Positions 1-9,441 of a stretch of 64,000 bases of DNA are shown here, in pieces. The stretch comes from JACKIP01 sp963710165 (GTDB taxonomy: Bacteria > Pseudomonadota > Alphaproteobacteria > Micavibrionales > Micavibrionaceae): the NCBI GenBank assembly GCA_963710165.1, contig CAVPYZ010000005.1:1-64000 (forward strand), written 5' to 3'. The translations under genes and the position numbers were made by a program. The notes below the pieces were generated by a model. That model ran no database searches. It had not been told where the DNA came from and saw only the letters and a program-made list of their open reading frames with translations. Position 1 is the stretch's first letter. The number at the start of each line of letters is the position of its first letter.

Positions 1-2
1 CA

Positions 3-1940
3 ATTGCCAACTTGTTATCTACGACACTTCGCTCACAACAGGCACTTGATAAAGTTAGAAGTAGCGAACAAAGACTTCAAATGGCGCGAGATGCCGCACA
101 TATCGGAATCCACGATTATAATATTGTAAAAGATGAAATTGAATGGGACGAAACAGTTCGAAATATATGGGGTGTATCTGAGAATGTATCTCCCATAACC
201 TATGAAATTTTCGCGGCTGGATTACATCCTGACGACCGTGAACTTGTGAAAGACTCCATTGAAAGCGCCTTGAATAAAGAAGATGATTATACATGGACAT
301 ATAGAGTTATTAATCAAAAAACAGGAAGAACGCATTGGGTTGAGGCAACTGGAAAAGTAATTTTCAATAATGGAAATGCAGTTCGTCTCGTCGGGACTGT
401 ACAAGATATAAGTATACGTAAATTAATCGAAAACGATTTGGCGTGGAGCGAGAAAAAACTTGTCTTAGCCAAAAATACCAATCGCTTTGGCGTATGGGAA
501 TATGATATCCCAACAGGCGATTTAAACTGGGATGAATTGCTGATCAATATTTGGGGATTCGATGAAGATGAAACACTAACTATTGATATGTTTTTCCAAC
601 AACTTGTCCGCGAAGATGTGCAAAATGTCAGAGATAAACTTGATAATGCAGTCAAGCCGGAAGGCGAAGGATATTACCATGCTGAATATCGTGTCATCAA
701 TCGCAAGACCAATGAAATAAGCTGGATAGAGGCCAGTGGTCAAACCTTGTTCGAAGATAATATTCCGCAAAAAATGGTCGGCATGGTGATCGATATTACA
801 GATCGTAAAAAACTTGAGACATCCTTACATGGCGCTGTTGAAGAACTGCAAGAAATAGATCATAAAAAAGACGAGTTTTTATCAATTTTGGGGCATGAAC
901 TGCGTAATCCTTTAGGTGCCTTAAGTGGAAGCGTTGAGATATTAGAAATGCGGATGCCGGAAGACCAGAATATTTTTGGTGTCATGAAAAATAGCGTCAG
1001 CACTATGGCACGATTACTTGATGATTTACTGGATTTGAACCGTGTATCTCAAAATAGAATTCGATTGCAATTACATACTGTTGCAATGCGTGAAATATTA
1101 AAGACAACTGTTCAAAATCTTGAAGTTATCTGTAATAAGAAGAACCAGACGATAGATTTAAGCGTCAATAGTCGATTGCTCGTTGAGGCCGACCCCACCA
1201 GACTTGAACAAATCTTAAATAATCTCATTATAAATGCATCAAAATACACACCCGCAGGGGGCAAAATAGAAATTGATACTGAAGAAGATGAAGATGAAGT
1301 CCGTATTTACATTCATGATAACGGCGTTGGCTTAGACAAAAAAACATTAGAAAGAATTTTTGATCCGTTTTATCAGGTGAGGCAAAAAGGGCAAGCCGCA
1401 TCCGGACTAGGCATTGGTCTTGCTTTATCCAAGCAACTTGTCGAATTACATAGAGGGTCTCTTAAAGCCTATAGTGAAGGTAAAAACAAGGGCTCGACAT
1501 TTGCAATTATTTTACCGGCTCAAAAACAGCCGCGTGTTAATTCAAAAGCTTCCATATCTAAAACAGCGAAAAATAAGCCTAGAAAGGGGCTGAAAATTCT
1601 TTTAGTTGAAGATAATGAAGACATTCTTGCAACAATGCCAACGTTGCTTCAGAATTTAAAATGTGAGGTCAAAACAGCAAAGACGGGAAAAGATGGTTTA
1701 AAGCAATCTAAAAAATTCAAACCAGATGCTATGTTGATTGATATTGGGTTGCCGGATATTAATGGACATGAAGTTGCCGCCACGTTGCGGGAAAATGGTT
1801 ACAAAGGATTATTAATAGCTATTTCTGGATATTCTCACAAAGAAGCCCGTGAGAAATCTAAAGAAGTAGGTTTTGATCATCATCTCGCAAAGCCTGCCAA
1901 AATCGCAGTAATATCAGATCTTCTAGCAAAGATTGACTAA
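3..1940 (+). CDS. Hybrid sensor histidine kinase (PAS-PAS-HisKA-HATPase-REC), 5' end outside window
   Basis: A sensor kinase that phosphorylates itself on His and passes the phosphate to its own receiver. The frame stays open to the first base of the window, and the codons before the first possible start (TTG at 12) continue a coiled-coil linker, so the N-terminus is missing. Numbered from that TTG: PAS about 25-135 and PAS about 150-265 (PAS_3-like, with WVEA and WIEA motifs), H-box at 285-300 with phospho-His295 in GHELRNP, an ATPase domain with N-box NNLIINASKY and G-boxes DNGVGLD and GLGIGLALS, then a C-terminal receiver from about 525 with VEDNED, phospho-acceptor D577 and Lys in AKPAK. 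No membrane segment is seen in the visible part. The input signal is unknown. A hairpin terminator follows. Confidence 0.93.
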   Translation: MANLLSTTLRSQQALDKVRSSEQRLQMARDAAHIGIHDYNIVKDEIEWDETVRNIWGVSENVSPITYEIFAAGLHPDDRELVKDSIESALNKEDDYTWTYRVINQKTGRTHWVEATGKVIFNNGNAVRLVGTVQDISIRKLIENDLAWSEKKLVLAKNTNRFGVWEYDIPTGDLNWDELLINIWGFDEDETLTIDMFFQQLVREDVQNVRDKLDNAVKPEGEGYYHAEYRVINRKTNEISWIEASGQTLFEDNIPQKMVGMVIDITDRKKLETSLHGAVEELQEIDHKKDEFLSILGHELRNPLGALSGSVEILEMRMPEDQNIFGVMKNSVSTMARLLDDLLDLNRVSQNRIRLQLHTVAMREILKTTVQNLEVICNKKNQTIDLSVNSRLLVEADPTRLEQILNNLIINASKYTPAGGKIEIDTEEDEDEVRIYIHDNGVGLDKKTLERIFDPFYQVRQKGQAASGLGIGLALSKQLVELHRGSLKAYSEGKNKGSTFAIILPAQKQPRVNSKASISKTAKNKPRKGLKILLVEDNEDILATMPTLLQNLKCEVKTAKTGKDGLKQSKKFKPDAMLIDIGLPDINGHEVAATLRENGYKGLLIAISGYSHKEAREKSKEVGFDHHLAKPAKIAVISDLLAKID

Positions 1941-1942
1941 TT

Positions 1943-1969
1943 AAAAAAACCGCCTTAAGGGGCGGTTTT
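1943..1969. terminator. Bidirectional hairpin terminator
   Basis: A 9-bp perfect stem, AAAACCGCC at 1946-1954 with GGCGGTTTT at 1961-1969. It has A-rich and T-rich flanks on either side and sits between the converging kinase gene and PRC-barrel gene, so it can work in both directions. Confidence 0.85.
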
Positions 1970-1998
1970 AATAGCTGTATTGCTTTGTTAGTAAACTA

Positions 1999-2358
1999 TT
2001 ATGCGGCTTGACGTGTTTCATAGCCGTAATGACTATAAATTTTGTTACGAAATTCCGGGCCCGCCATGTTTGGCCAGTCATCTTTATCGAAACCCGGTGC
2101 ATTTTCAAGGGTTTCTTTGTCGATATTCAAAATCATACATTCTTGCTCTGTATCACAAGAAATAGCTTGCGGAGGAATGGCGAAATACTTTTCGCCAATA
2201 CCTAAAAATCCACCGAATGATAGAATATAGTACTCAACTCGGCCTGTATCAGTATCAATCATAATATCTTTGATATCCCCCAAATCATCACCTTGAGCAT
2301 TTTTGACACCATTACCATTTAGAGATGATGCGGATAAAATTTTTTGTGCTGTTTGCAT
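1999..2358 (-). CDS. PRC-barrel domain protein
   Basis: A 119-residue soluble protein with one PRC-barrel domain. Typical features are the stretch around residues 22-40, where GDDLGDIKDIMID leads into TGRVEYYILSFGG, and the following FAIPP motif. Stand-alone PRC-barrel proteins of alphaproteobacteria are small adaptors or stress-associated proteins without a known enzyme activity. The reading frame runs upstream to 2400, but the ATG at 2358 has an AAGGAG ribosome site 8-9 bases before it and is the better start. It lies alone between converging and unrelated neighbours, so context does not indicate its role. Confidence 0.85.
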   Translation of the reverse strand: MQTAQKILSASSLNGNGVKNAQGDDLGDIKDIMIDTDTGRVEYYILSFGGFLGIGEKYFAIPPQAISCDTEQECMILNIDKETLENAPGFDKDDWPNMAGPEFRNKIYSHYGYETRQAA

Positions 2359-2442
2359 GAGAAAGCTCCTTTCTTTTGTTAATTTCACATGAACAGACAC
2401 TCCAATGGCATAATTAATGTTTAGTTCCCAAAATAAAATTTT

Positions 2443-3180
2443 TTAATTTAGGGACGAAGAAACTCTTGTTTCTCCGCAAAACATATATCCCACACCTCGT
2501 ACGGTTTTTATTAACATTGAAGGCTTTTTGTTGTCATTCAGCTTTCTTCGTAAACGAGCCACTTGAATATCAATTGCACGATCATAGGCTTCAAATTCAC
2601 CATCTCTAGTAAGTTCAAAAAGATGTTCTCTACTTAATACACGATTAGGCGTTCGAACTAATGTTTCAAGCAATTTAAATTGTCCGGGGGTAATATCTAT
2701 GGGTTGATTTTTTTTATTATACAATTGATATTTGGCGCGATCCAAGCACCAACCGTCTCCAAATTCTAGAATTTCTTCTTCAGGTACAGATAATTTTTCT
2801 AAATCGCTATTTGTCTTTATCTGTCTTAATTTTGCTTTTATGCGAGCCGAGAGTTCACGTAATTCAAAAGGTTTTACAAGATAATCATCTGCGCCCATTT
2901 CAAGACAGATAATCTTTTCCATCGTGTCTGTATTTCCTGAAATGACAATTATAGCGGCATCGGTTTTTGACTTAAATCTTTTGAGTAAATCCAGCCCTTC
3001 CCCATCAGGTAGTGATAAATCCAGAAGAATAAGATTGAAAGAATTAGTTTCAAGTTTTTCCGCAGCACTAAATGCATCATAAGCCTGAATAAATTCAAAA
3101 CCATCATGCTTAAAGTATTCTTTTAAGACAGTTTGTAAGCCTTGATCATCGTCTATACTAAGGATAGTACCTTTGTGCAT
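2443..3180 (-). CDS. OmpR/PhoB-family response regulator
   Basis: A two-component transcription factor of 245 residues. The receiver occupies residues 1-120, with acidic pocket D10-D11, phospho-acceptor D54 in LLDLSLPDG, Ser in VISGN and the conserved Lys in VKPFE. A winged-helix DNA-binding domain follows (about 140-240) with AIDIQVARLRRKL and the ending VRGVGYMF. The frame also opens with a TTG at 3213, but the ATG at 3180 starts a normal receiver. No kinase gene is adjacent on the same strand; the hybrid kinase at the window edge or an unlinked kinase could be the partner. It is divergent from the ECF sigma gene, and the shared 176-bp AT-rich gap must hold both promoters. Confidence 0.92.
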   Translation of the reverse strand: MHKGTILSIDDDQGLQTVLKEYFKHDGFEFIQAYDAFSAAEKLETNSFNLILLDLSLPDGEGLDLLKRFKSKTDAAIIVISGNTDTMEKIICLEMGADDYLVKPFELRELSARIKAKLRQIKTNSDLEKLSVPEEEILEFGDGWCLDRAKYQLYNKKNQPIDITPGQFKLLETLVRTPNRVLSREHLFELTRDGEFEAYDRAIDIQVARLRRKLNDNKKPSMLIKTVRGVGYMFCGETRVSSSLN

Positions 3181-3356
3181 TTTTTCTCGATTGTGGGAGT
3201 TAGTATTTTTCAACCATACAGTTAATGATACAAAATAGATACAAAAAATTTATAGATACAAAAATGAAACAATTTTTAGAAAACAAGAAACATTTAAGAC
3301 AAAAATAAGATACGCAAAACTATTAAAGTTTTTATTAGTCAAATAAAGGAATTAGA

Positions 3357-3887
3357 ATGTTTAGAAATAAAGAACTTATTGAACACAGAAACAGATTGAG
3401 AAATTTTGCCTATCGCCTCACAAATAATACACCAGATGCAGAAGACTTAGTACACTCAACTTTTTTAAGAGCTATGGAGAAAAAACATCTCTATAAAGAT
3501 AATTCAAACTTATATGGCTGGCTTTCTAAAATCTTATTTAATCTTTTTGCATCAAGCTATCGTCGAAAAGTGAAATTTGAAACTCAATACGACCCTGAAA
3601 ATTATATTGAACGCGTAAAAGTACAGGATAAAAAAAATCTAAAACTAGAACTTCAGGATGTAGAAAATGCCATGAATGATTTATCGAAAGATCATAAAGA
3701 AATTTTGATTATGATTTGTGTACATGGCAATCAATATGCAGAAGTCTCTGAGCGTTTAAAAATACCCATTGGAACAGTACGCTCTCGCTTATTTCGCGCA
3801 CGCGAAAATTTGAAAGATATGCTAGAGGGCTCATCACTATTGCAAAACAATCAAAAATTATCATATAAGAAATATACAGCAGCATAG
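3357..3887 (+). CDS. ECF-type RNA polymerase sigma factor
   Basis: A 176-residue alternative sigma factor. Region 2 lies at about 8-75, with the DAEDLVHSTFLRA signature and YGWLSKILFN. Region 4 lies at about 105-160, with PIGTVRSRLFRAREN as recognition helix. There is no extension before region 2 or a C-terminal sensor domain. It resembles the EcfG-like small sigma factors of alphaproteobacteria, but no anti-sigma NepR or PhyR gene is next to it, so general stress control cannot be claimed. It is divergent from an OmpR-type regulator, which may control it. Codon use is AT-rich, like the regulator beside it. Confidence 0.9.
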   Translation: MFRNKELIEHRNRLRNFAYRLTNNTPDAEDLVHSTFLRAMEKKHLYKDNSNLYGWLSKILFNLFASSYRRKVKFETQYDPENYIERVKVQDKKNLKLELQDVENAMNDLSKDHKEILIMICVHGNQYAEVSERLKIPIGTVRSRLFRARENLKDMLEGSSLLQNNQKLSYKKYTAA

Positions 3888-4076
3888 AAATATTTAGGTT
3901 TTTAAGAAAATCCAGCACATCAAACTTACTGTTTAATCACCTTGGATAGGCGTAATAGACTTTTGCTGTTCTATAAGATCATATAATGGAAACTCTTTCA
4001 TACATTCCCTCTGCGTAGTCGAAAGAATTACATCAGTGAGAAATTATTAGCAAGAAATTATAGTATATGAAAACAA
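3888..4076. other. Intergenic stretch, nothing recognised
   Basis: AT-rich stretch between the sigma-factor gene and tRNA-Asn. I see no convincing open frame, hairpin terminator or RNA gene in it. Confidence 0.6.
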
Positions 4077-4152
4077 TGGCTCCCCGAGCAAGAATTCGAA
4101 CTTGCGACCAATTGATTAACAGTCAACTGCTCTACCGCTGAGCTATCGGGGA
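4077..4152 (-). tRNA. tRNA-Asn (GTT)
   Basis: Reading the minus strand gives a full cloverleaf. The acceptor TCCCCGA pairs with TCGGGGA, with discriminator G and an encoded CCA at 4077-4079. The D arm carries AGCTCAGCGGT, the anticodon loop is CTGTTAA with anticodon GTT, and the T loop is TTCGAAT. It is 76 nt including CCA. Confidence 0.96.
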
Positions 4153-4235
4153 TCAATTAAGTGTCGTTTATGCGCAAATATGGCTGATTTGTCAAGCGCA
4201 GAAAAAGCTCTTTTTCAAAAATTCAAAGATTCTTA

Positions 4236-4895
4236 TCAAAACGGTGATAAATCTTCTTGAATACTATTTATTACATCCGAAAATGTCTGGTCGGTTAGAA
4301 GAGGGGAGAGTGCAATAAAGCCGATACAGAGTATCCCGAAAAACAGGCTAACATAGTCTCCGATCTTTGGCGTGCGCCAAGGGTACAGGTTGTTTTCTTT
4401 TTCATCTTTTTCATCCGTTTTGGGCTTCAAAACACCCTTTTTCTTCTTTGTCGTCTTCCACAGCGCACGTGTCAGGCGAAACAAATCATCGGCCGTTAAT
4501 AAAAATGTACGAAGAGCCGATTCGATCACGCCAAAACGCGCGGCAAGCTGTAGGCCTCTTGCCGCTTGCGCCGCCCTAGCGCTTTGACCCAGACCCAGCG
4601 CCGCCATCACTGCGTCGGAATAAAGCGTAATAACAAAAGCAAAGAACAACAGCCCGATATCCAGCTTTGTATTCCATAGAGCATGGATAACGGGACGGGG
4701 CGCCTGAATAGTTTTATGTCGTACAAATTCCAGACCCAGATGGCACAGCATCAACATCATGACCCAGAACAGTCCTGCATATAAGCTTAGCAGAATGGCT
4801 AGTCCGACATAGATAATAATGAATGACCATCGATCATCATGATTTTGAAGCCAGTCGAGAAGCTTTGGTTTGATGTGAGAGAATTTTTGCCCCAT
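4236..4895 (-). CDS. Unknown multi-spanning membrane protein
   Basis: I do not recognise this 219-residue protein. It has hydrophobic segments at about 24-56 (probably two helices), 78-100 and 180-202. An Ala/Arg-rich amphipathic stretch at about 103-135 looks slightly like a voltage-sensor S4 helix, but without regular Arg spacing. A strongly basic loop (TKKKKG, about 148) is followed by a charged linker. No signal peptide or catalytic motif is visible. It lies alone between tRNA-Asn and tRNA-Cys, and all three are on the minus strand. GC content resembles the core genes, so recent transfer is not indicated. Confidence 0.7.
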   Translation of the reverse strand: MGQKFSHIKPKLLDWLQNHDDRWSFIIIYVGLAILLSLYAGLFWVMMLMLCHLGLEFVRHKTIQAPRPVIHALWNTKLDIGLLFFAFVITLYSDAVMAALGLGQSARAAQAARGLQLAARFGVIESALRTFLLTADDLFRLTRALWKTTKKKKGVLKPKTDEKDEKENNLYPWRTPKIGDYVSLFFGILCIGFIALSPLLTDQTFSDVINSIQEDLSPF

Positions 4896-4947
4896 GAAAA
4901 TATTATACGTTTTATAAAGAGCCTAAATAAAGAAAAGAAAGCAATTT

Positions 4948-5022
4948 TGGAGGCACGAGCCGGAATCGAACCGGCGTACGCGGATTTGCAATCCGCTGCA
5001 TAGCCACTCTGCCATCGCGCCC
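4948..5022 (-). tRNA. tRNA-Cys (GCA)
   Basis: On the minus strand the acceptor GGCGCGA pairs with TCGTGCC (one G-T pair). The discriminator is T, as usual for tRNA-Cys, and CCA is encoded at 4948-4950. The anticodon stem-loop CGGATTGCAAATCCG carries anticodon GCA, and the T loop is TTCGATT. It is 75 nt with CCA. Confidence 0.96.
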
Positions 5023-5183
5023 TTATTGCATAAGTTTTGATGTTATAGACCAAAATAATGTTTATGAGAAGGCAAATCTTCGTGTGGAACTTCAAAAATA
5101 ACGATAATATCCCGCGAATATCTATGGATTGAATGCCGAACATACGATAAAAATAATAGGTAAACAGATAGGATGACACTTTT

Positions 5184-5846
5184 ATGGATTTCAAAGAAGC
5201 GCGACAGGCAATGGTTGATTGCCAACTTGCAACAAATAATGTGGTTTCAACCCGCGTTTTAGAAGCCATGTCGACAATTCCACGTGAAGACTTTCTACCG
5301 GATGACAAGCGCGATTTTGCCTATCTGGATGAAGATATTCTGATCGGCGAGGGGCGCTTTCTGGTTGAGCCGATGATAATTGCACGTTTAATACAGGCGG
5401 CAGAACCCCAGCCAACCGACATTGCATTGGATGTAGGAAGCAGTAGCGGCTACAGCGCGGCTGTTCTGTCTTCTTTAACAGAAACTGTCATTGCCGTAGA
5501 ACCGCATGAAAATATGCGAAAACATGCCTGTAAAACGTGGGCGACATTGGATATGTGCAATATTGTCGATATTGCAGGGGATCAGGATGGCCAGATTTCA
5601 AAAAATGCGCCTTACGATATTATTGTACTTAACGGCGCTGTCAGCGCCATACCGGAAACGCTCGCACATCATTTGAAAGAGGAGAGCGGACGCATGGTTT
5701 GCGTCTTGCGTAAAGATCCCAAATCAACCGGTAAGGCGGTATTGGTGTCGAAATCGTCAAACGGAAATATTTCTGTCTCGCCGTTATTTGATGCAAATAT
5801 TCCTTATCTATCCGAATTCGCACCGAAAAATGATTTTGCCTTCTGA
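5184..5846 (+). CDS. pcm: Protein-L-isoaspartate O-methyltransferase
   Basis: Transfers a methyl group from S-adenosylmethionine to isoaspartyl residues, starting repair of damaged proteins. It is 220 residues long, normal for the family. The N-terminal substrate part includes IPREDFLP at about 32-39 and AYLDEDILIGEGR. The SAM-binding motif I is LDVGSSSGYSAAVL at about 86-99, with motif post-I ending VEPHE and a later motif DIIVLNGAV. This is the variant often placed just before the tolC-popZ-valS genes in alphaproteobacteria; here popZ-like and valS follow but no tolC lies between. It starts at an ATG after an AT-rich leader; the ribosome site is weak. Confidence 0.9.
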   Translation: MDFKEARQAMVDCQLATNNVVSTRVLEAMSTIPREDFLPDDKRDFAYLDEDILIGEGRFLVEPMIIARLIQAAEPQPTDIALDVGSSSGYSAAVLSSLTETVIAVEPHENMRKHACKTWATLDMCNIVDIAGDQDGQISKNAPYDIIVLNGAVSAIPETLAHHLKEESGRMVCVLRKDPKSTGKAVLVSKSSNGNISVSPLFDANIPYLSEFAPKNDFAF

Positions 5847-5874
5847 TTATTGTGTCATTTATATATCGATTATC

Positions 5875-5893
5875 GGCGAATCGCCTTCTTTTT
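5875..5893 (+). terminator. Weak hairpin terminator after pcm
   Basis: GGCG at 5875-5878 pairs with CGCC at 5882-5885 around a three-base loop, followed by TTCTTTTT. The stem is short, so this is a tentative call. Confidence 0.4.
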
Positions 5894-5986
5894 AAGGGCG
5901 AAACAAAATTCGGCCTTTGACAAGCCGCCTGCAATCAGGGAAACTAATAAATAAAGTAAATTTAATTTAACCTATCGATTCCGTCT

Positions 5987-6598
5987 ATGTCAGACACAAC
6001 ACAGGAAAATGATCCGTCCATTGAAGAAATACTGGCTTCTATCCGCCAGATTATTTCTGATGATGACGAAGAAGAAGGTACGACAGAGGGAGAAGAAAAA
6101 CCTCCTGCAGACGTCGTTGAGGAAGAACCTGCGCCTGAAGCCGAGCCTGCTGATGAAGAGGATGTTCTTGAGCTTACAGAAAAAGTAGATGACCCGGAAC
6201 CAGTTGAGCCAGCCACAGAGCCGGAACAAATAGTAGAGCCCGAACCGGAAGAAGAACCTGTTATGGAAGAGCCGATTGCAGAAGAACCGGAAGAAATAGA
6301 AGTTGACCTGAGCGAACCGGAAGATAATGCACCAACCGAAACAACCGATATTCCCGAAGGGCTGGATACAAATATCCTATCCCAAGGCGCTGCCGCCGCG
6401 ACACTTGCCGGTTTTACAAAGATCGCCAGAGATATTCAGGTGAACCGCACATTTGATGGTATCACCCTGGAAGATATTGTCCGCGCCCAGCTTGAGCCGC
6501 TCTTAAAAGAATGGCTGGACAAAAACCTTCCTCCTATGATCGAAGTACTTGTCGAAAAAGAGTTGGATAAACTTTCAAAAAAAGCTCTAAATGATTAA
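5987..6598 (+). CDS. popZ: PopZ/DUF2497 family polar organising protein
   Basis: Likely homologue of PopZ, which self-assembles at the cell pole and tethers the ParB-parS centromere in Caulobacter. The three-part layout is visible in 203 residues: a conserved N-terminal helix with PSIEEILASIRQIISDDD (about 10-27), an acidic Pro/Glu-rich linker (about 28-118, almost all E, D, P, A, V), and a C-terminal oligomerisation region (about 125-203) with LEDIVRAQLEPLLKEWLDKN. The linker is longer than Caulobacter's. It lies directly before valS, the usual alphaproteobacterial neighbour. The fold and family are clear; polar function is inferred. Confidence 0.9.
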   Translation: MSDTTQENDPSIEEILASIRQIISDDDEEEGTTEGEEKPPADVVEEEPAPEAEPADEEDVLELTEKVDDPEPVEPATEPEQIVEPEPEEEPVMEEPIAEEPEEIEVDLSEPEDNAPTETTDIPEGLDTNILSQGAAAATLAGFTKIARDIQVNRTFDGITLEDIVRAQLEPLLKEWLDKNLPPMIEVLVEKELDKLSKKALND

Positions 6599-6731
6599 AG
6601 CCGCGCAAATCGGGCTTTATCTTTGTTACGTCATTTTCCGAATTTAAATCTTTTCTGACTTATATGTGGACAGCAACCGCTGTATTTACTATTTTCTGTT
6701 GATTGTTAACAACTAAAATAGCTTGAACATT

Positions 6732-9377
6732 ATGCTGGATAAAACATTCAACTTCACTGATCTGGAACGCAAACACTATGATGTATGGGAAGAGTCAGGT
6801 GCGTTTCGTGCTGATCCTGAAAGTGATAAGCCGCCTTATTGCATTATGATGCCGCCGCCGAATGTCACGGGGTCATTACACGTCGGGCACGCCCTCAATC
6901 ATATATTACAAGATATTCTGGTGCGTTATAAACGCCGTAACGGCTTTGATGTGTTATGGCAACCAGGAACGGACCATGCGTCAATCGCCGTGCATATGGT
7001 GGTTGAAAAAGAACTTGCCAAGCAGGGCACTGACCGTTTTAAACTTGGCCGTGAAGAGTTTTTGAAACTGGCATGGGAACAAAAAGAGAAATCCGCAGCC
7101 AATATCATGTCTCAACTGCGCCGCCTTGGAACAACAGCCGATTGGTCGCGTGAGCGTTTTACAATGGATGAGGGTCTGTCAAAGGCTGTGTTGAAGGCAT
7201 TCGTCGACTTCTATAATAGTGGTAAGATTTACCGCGCCGAACGGTTAGTCAACTGGGATCCGGAGCGTCAGAGCGTCATTTCCGACATGGAAGTGAATAT
7301 GAAGGACGTCAAAGGCAAGCTTTGGCACATCCGTTATCCTATCGAAGGCGAAGAAGCGCAGACGATTACCGTCGCCACCACGCGCCCCGAAACAATGTTG
7401 GGTGACACAGCCATTGCGGTTCATCCCGAAGATGACAGATACAAGCATTTGATCGGAAAGTTTGCAATTCTGCCGCTTGTCGGGCGTCCGATACCGATTA
7501 TTGCCGATGACTATGCTGACCCGGAACAAGGGTCAGGTGCGGTCAAAATAACCCCCGCCCATGACTTTAATGATTTCGAAGTCGGTAAGCGTCACGATTT
7601 GCCCATGGTCAATGTTTTCGATGAAAAAGCACACATGAATGAAAACGTACCTGAAGAATATCAAGGGTTAGAGCGTTTTACGGCACGTAAAAAAATACTG
7701 GAAGAGTTGGAAGCACAAGAATTGCTTGTCCATGTTGAAGATATTAAGCACGCCGTTCCTTATGGCGACCGCTCCGGTGTTGTGGTTGAACCGTTTATGA
7801 CGATGCAGTGGTTTTGTGACACGCCATCACTTGCCGTTGAGGCTGGTAATGCCGTGCGTGACGGACGAACAAAATTCGTACCCAAGCAATACGAAAATAT
7901 GTATTTTGCATGGGTCGATGACCAATTACCGTGGTGCATTTCACGCCAGTTATGGTGGGGACATCAAATTCCCGCATGGTACGGCCCCAACGGTGAAACA
8001 TATGTTGCATTGACTGAGGAAGAAGCATTGGCACAGGCCAAAGAAAACCACGGCGAAGCTGTGAACATCACTCGTGATGAAGACGTGCTTGATACGTGGT
8101 TCTCATCCGGTCTTTGGGCCTTTTCAACATTGGGGTGGCCCGACAAAACAACGGCGCTTAATAAATACTATCCGACGGATGTGCTTGTCACAGGATTTGA
8201 TATTATTCCGTTCTGGGTCTCTCGCATGATGTTTTTTGCCATGGAATTAATGGGCGAAGTGCCTTTCAAAGATGTCTATATACATGCCCTTGTTCGTGAT
8301 GAAAAAGGACAGAAAATGTCCAAATCAAAAGGAAACGTTATTGATCCGCTGGATATGATTGATCAATACGGCACGGATGCCCTGCGCTTTACTATTACAT
8401 CAATGGCGGCACAGGGGCGCGACATTCGCCTGTCCGAAGATCGTATTGCGGGGAACCGTAATTTTACGACAAAACTGTGGAACGCCTCAAAATATTGCGA
8501 GATGAATAGCTGCGTTTATGACCCGTCATTTGACCCGTCTATGGTTCAACACACGCTGAATAAATGGATTATACAATCAGTTTCTGAAACCAAAGCCGCC
8601 GTGGATAAGGCATTATCGAATTATCGCTTTAATGACGCGTCAATGGCGCTGTACCAGTTCACATGGAACACGTTTTGTGATTGGTATATCGAATTTACAA
8701 AGCTGTTATTCCAAGATACGGATGAAAATATCGTTAAGGAATCCAAGGCAACCACTGCGTGGGTCTTAAAACAAATTATTGAACTTCTAAATCCGTTCAT
8801 GCCTTATATTACAGAGGAATTGAATCAAGCTTATTTTGACTCGAATGACTTGCTTTTGACATCTGACTGGCCGGATTATAGCGCCATCGCGGTTGATAAA
8901 GACGTTGAGGCAGACGTGAAGTGGTTATTTGATATTATCAATGAAATTCGCTCAGTCCGTGCTGATATGAATGTACCGGTTGTGGCAAAAGTACCTTTAC
9001 TTGTAAAAGGAGCAGACGCAAATGTTCAAAACCGGTTCAAAACATATCAGCCAATGATTAAACAAATGGCGCGTATTATATCCATTGAAATGGTCGACGA
9101 CTTTTCCAAAGGTGCAATTCAGATGGTCGTGGATGATCTTATGCTTGCCCTGCCTGTTGCGGAATTTATTAATCTGGATCAAGAGCGTGCACGTCTTCAA
9201 AAAGAGATCGTAAAACTGGACGGTGAAGTCGAGCGTATTGAACAAAAACTGTCAAATGACCAGTTCGTTCAAAACGCACCCGCAGATATTATCCAGAAAC
9301 AGCGCGACATAAAAGAGACAGCCCTGAAAACAAAAGAAAAGCTCTCTCAAGCGTTGAAACAATTAGAAGCGGCTTAA
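6732..9377 (+). CDS. valS: Valyl-tRNA synthetase
   Basis: Charges tRNA-Val with valine in the cytosol. The 881-residue class I synthetase has the HIGH-type motif HVGH at residues 50-53 after PPPNVTG, a CP1 editing domain with VATTRPETMLGD and DFEVGKRH, and the KMSKS loop at 528-532. An anticodon-binding domain and a C-terminal coiled-coil tRNA-binding arm (about 815-881) complete it. All expected parts are present and uninterrupted. The frame also opens with TTG at 6723, three codons upstream; the ATG at 6732 is preferred because family members begin close to MLDKTF. It is followed by a strong terminator. Confidence 0.97.
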   Translation: MLDKTFNFTDLERKHYDVWEESGAFRADPESDKPPYCIMMPPPNVTGSLHVGHALNHILQDILVRYKRRNGFDVLWQPGTDHASIAVHMVVEKELAKQGTDRFKLGREEFLKLAWEQKEKSAANIMSQLRRLGTTADWSRERFTMDEGLSKAVLKAFVDFYNSGKIYRAERLVNWDPERQSVISDMEVNMKDVKGKLWHIRYPIEGEEAQTITVATTRPETMLGDTAIAVHPEDDRYKHLIGKFAILPLVGRPIPIIADDYADPEQGSGAVKITPAHDFNDFEVGKRHDLPMVNVFDEKAHMNENVPEEYQGLERFTARKKILEELEAQELLVHVEDIKHAVPYGDRSGVVVEPFMTMQWFCDTPSLAVEAGNAVRDGRTKFVPKQYENMYFAWVDDQLPWCISRQLWWGHQIPAWYGPNGETYVALTEEEALAQAKENHGEAVNITRDEDVLDTWFSSGLWAFSTLGWPDKTTALNKYYPTDVLVTGFDIIPFWVSRMMFFAMELMGEVPFKDVYIHALVRDEKGQKMSKSKGNVIDPLDMIDQYGTDALRFTITSMAAQGRDIRLSEDRIAGNRNFTTKLWNASKYCEMNSCVYDPSFDPSMVQHTLNKWIIQSVSETKAAVDKALSNYRFNDASMALYQFTWNTFCDWYIEFTKLLFQDTDENIVKESKATTAWVLKQIIELLNPFMPYITEELNQAYFDSNDLLLTSDWPDYSAIAVDKDVEADVKWLFDIINEIRSVRADMNVPVVAKVPLLVKGADANVQNRFKTYQPMIKQMARIISIEMVDDFSKGAIQMVVDDLMLALPVAEFINLDQERARLQKEIVKLDGEVERIEQKLSNDQFVQNAPADIIQKQRDIKETALKTKEKLSQALKQLEAA

Positions 9378-9388
9378 TCTTAAAGACA

Positions 9389-9420
9389 CAAAAAAGCCTC
9401 CTGTAATGGAGGCCTTTTTA
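9389..9420. terminator. Hairpin terminator between valS and rpmE
   Basis: AAAAAGCCTCC at 9391-9401 pairs with GGAGGCCTTTTT at 9408-9419, with one bulged base and loop TGTAAT. T-rich on both strands, so it can serve both converging genes. Confidence 0.8.
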
Positions 9421-9441
9421 AATTCTATTACCTAAAAAAAA

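Noticed and set aside
3181..3356. EcfG-type promoter in the sigma-factor/response-regulator gap
   Set aside because: I looked for GGAAC with a matching CGTT at normal spacing and did not find it.
4799..5308. Open frame of 169 codons on the minus strand
   Set aside because: It runs through tRNA-Cys and the starts of two real genes, so it is fortuitous.
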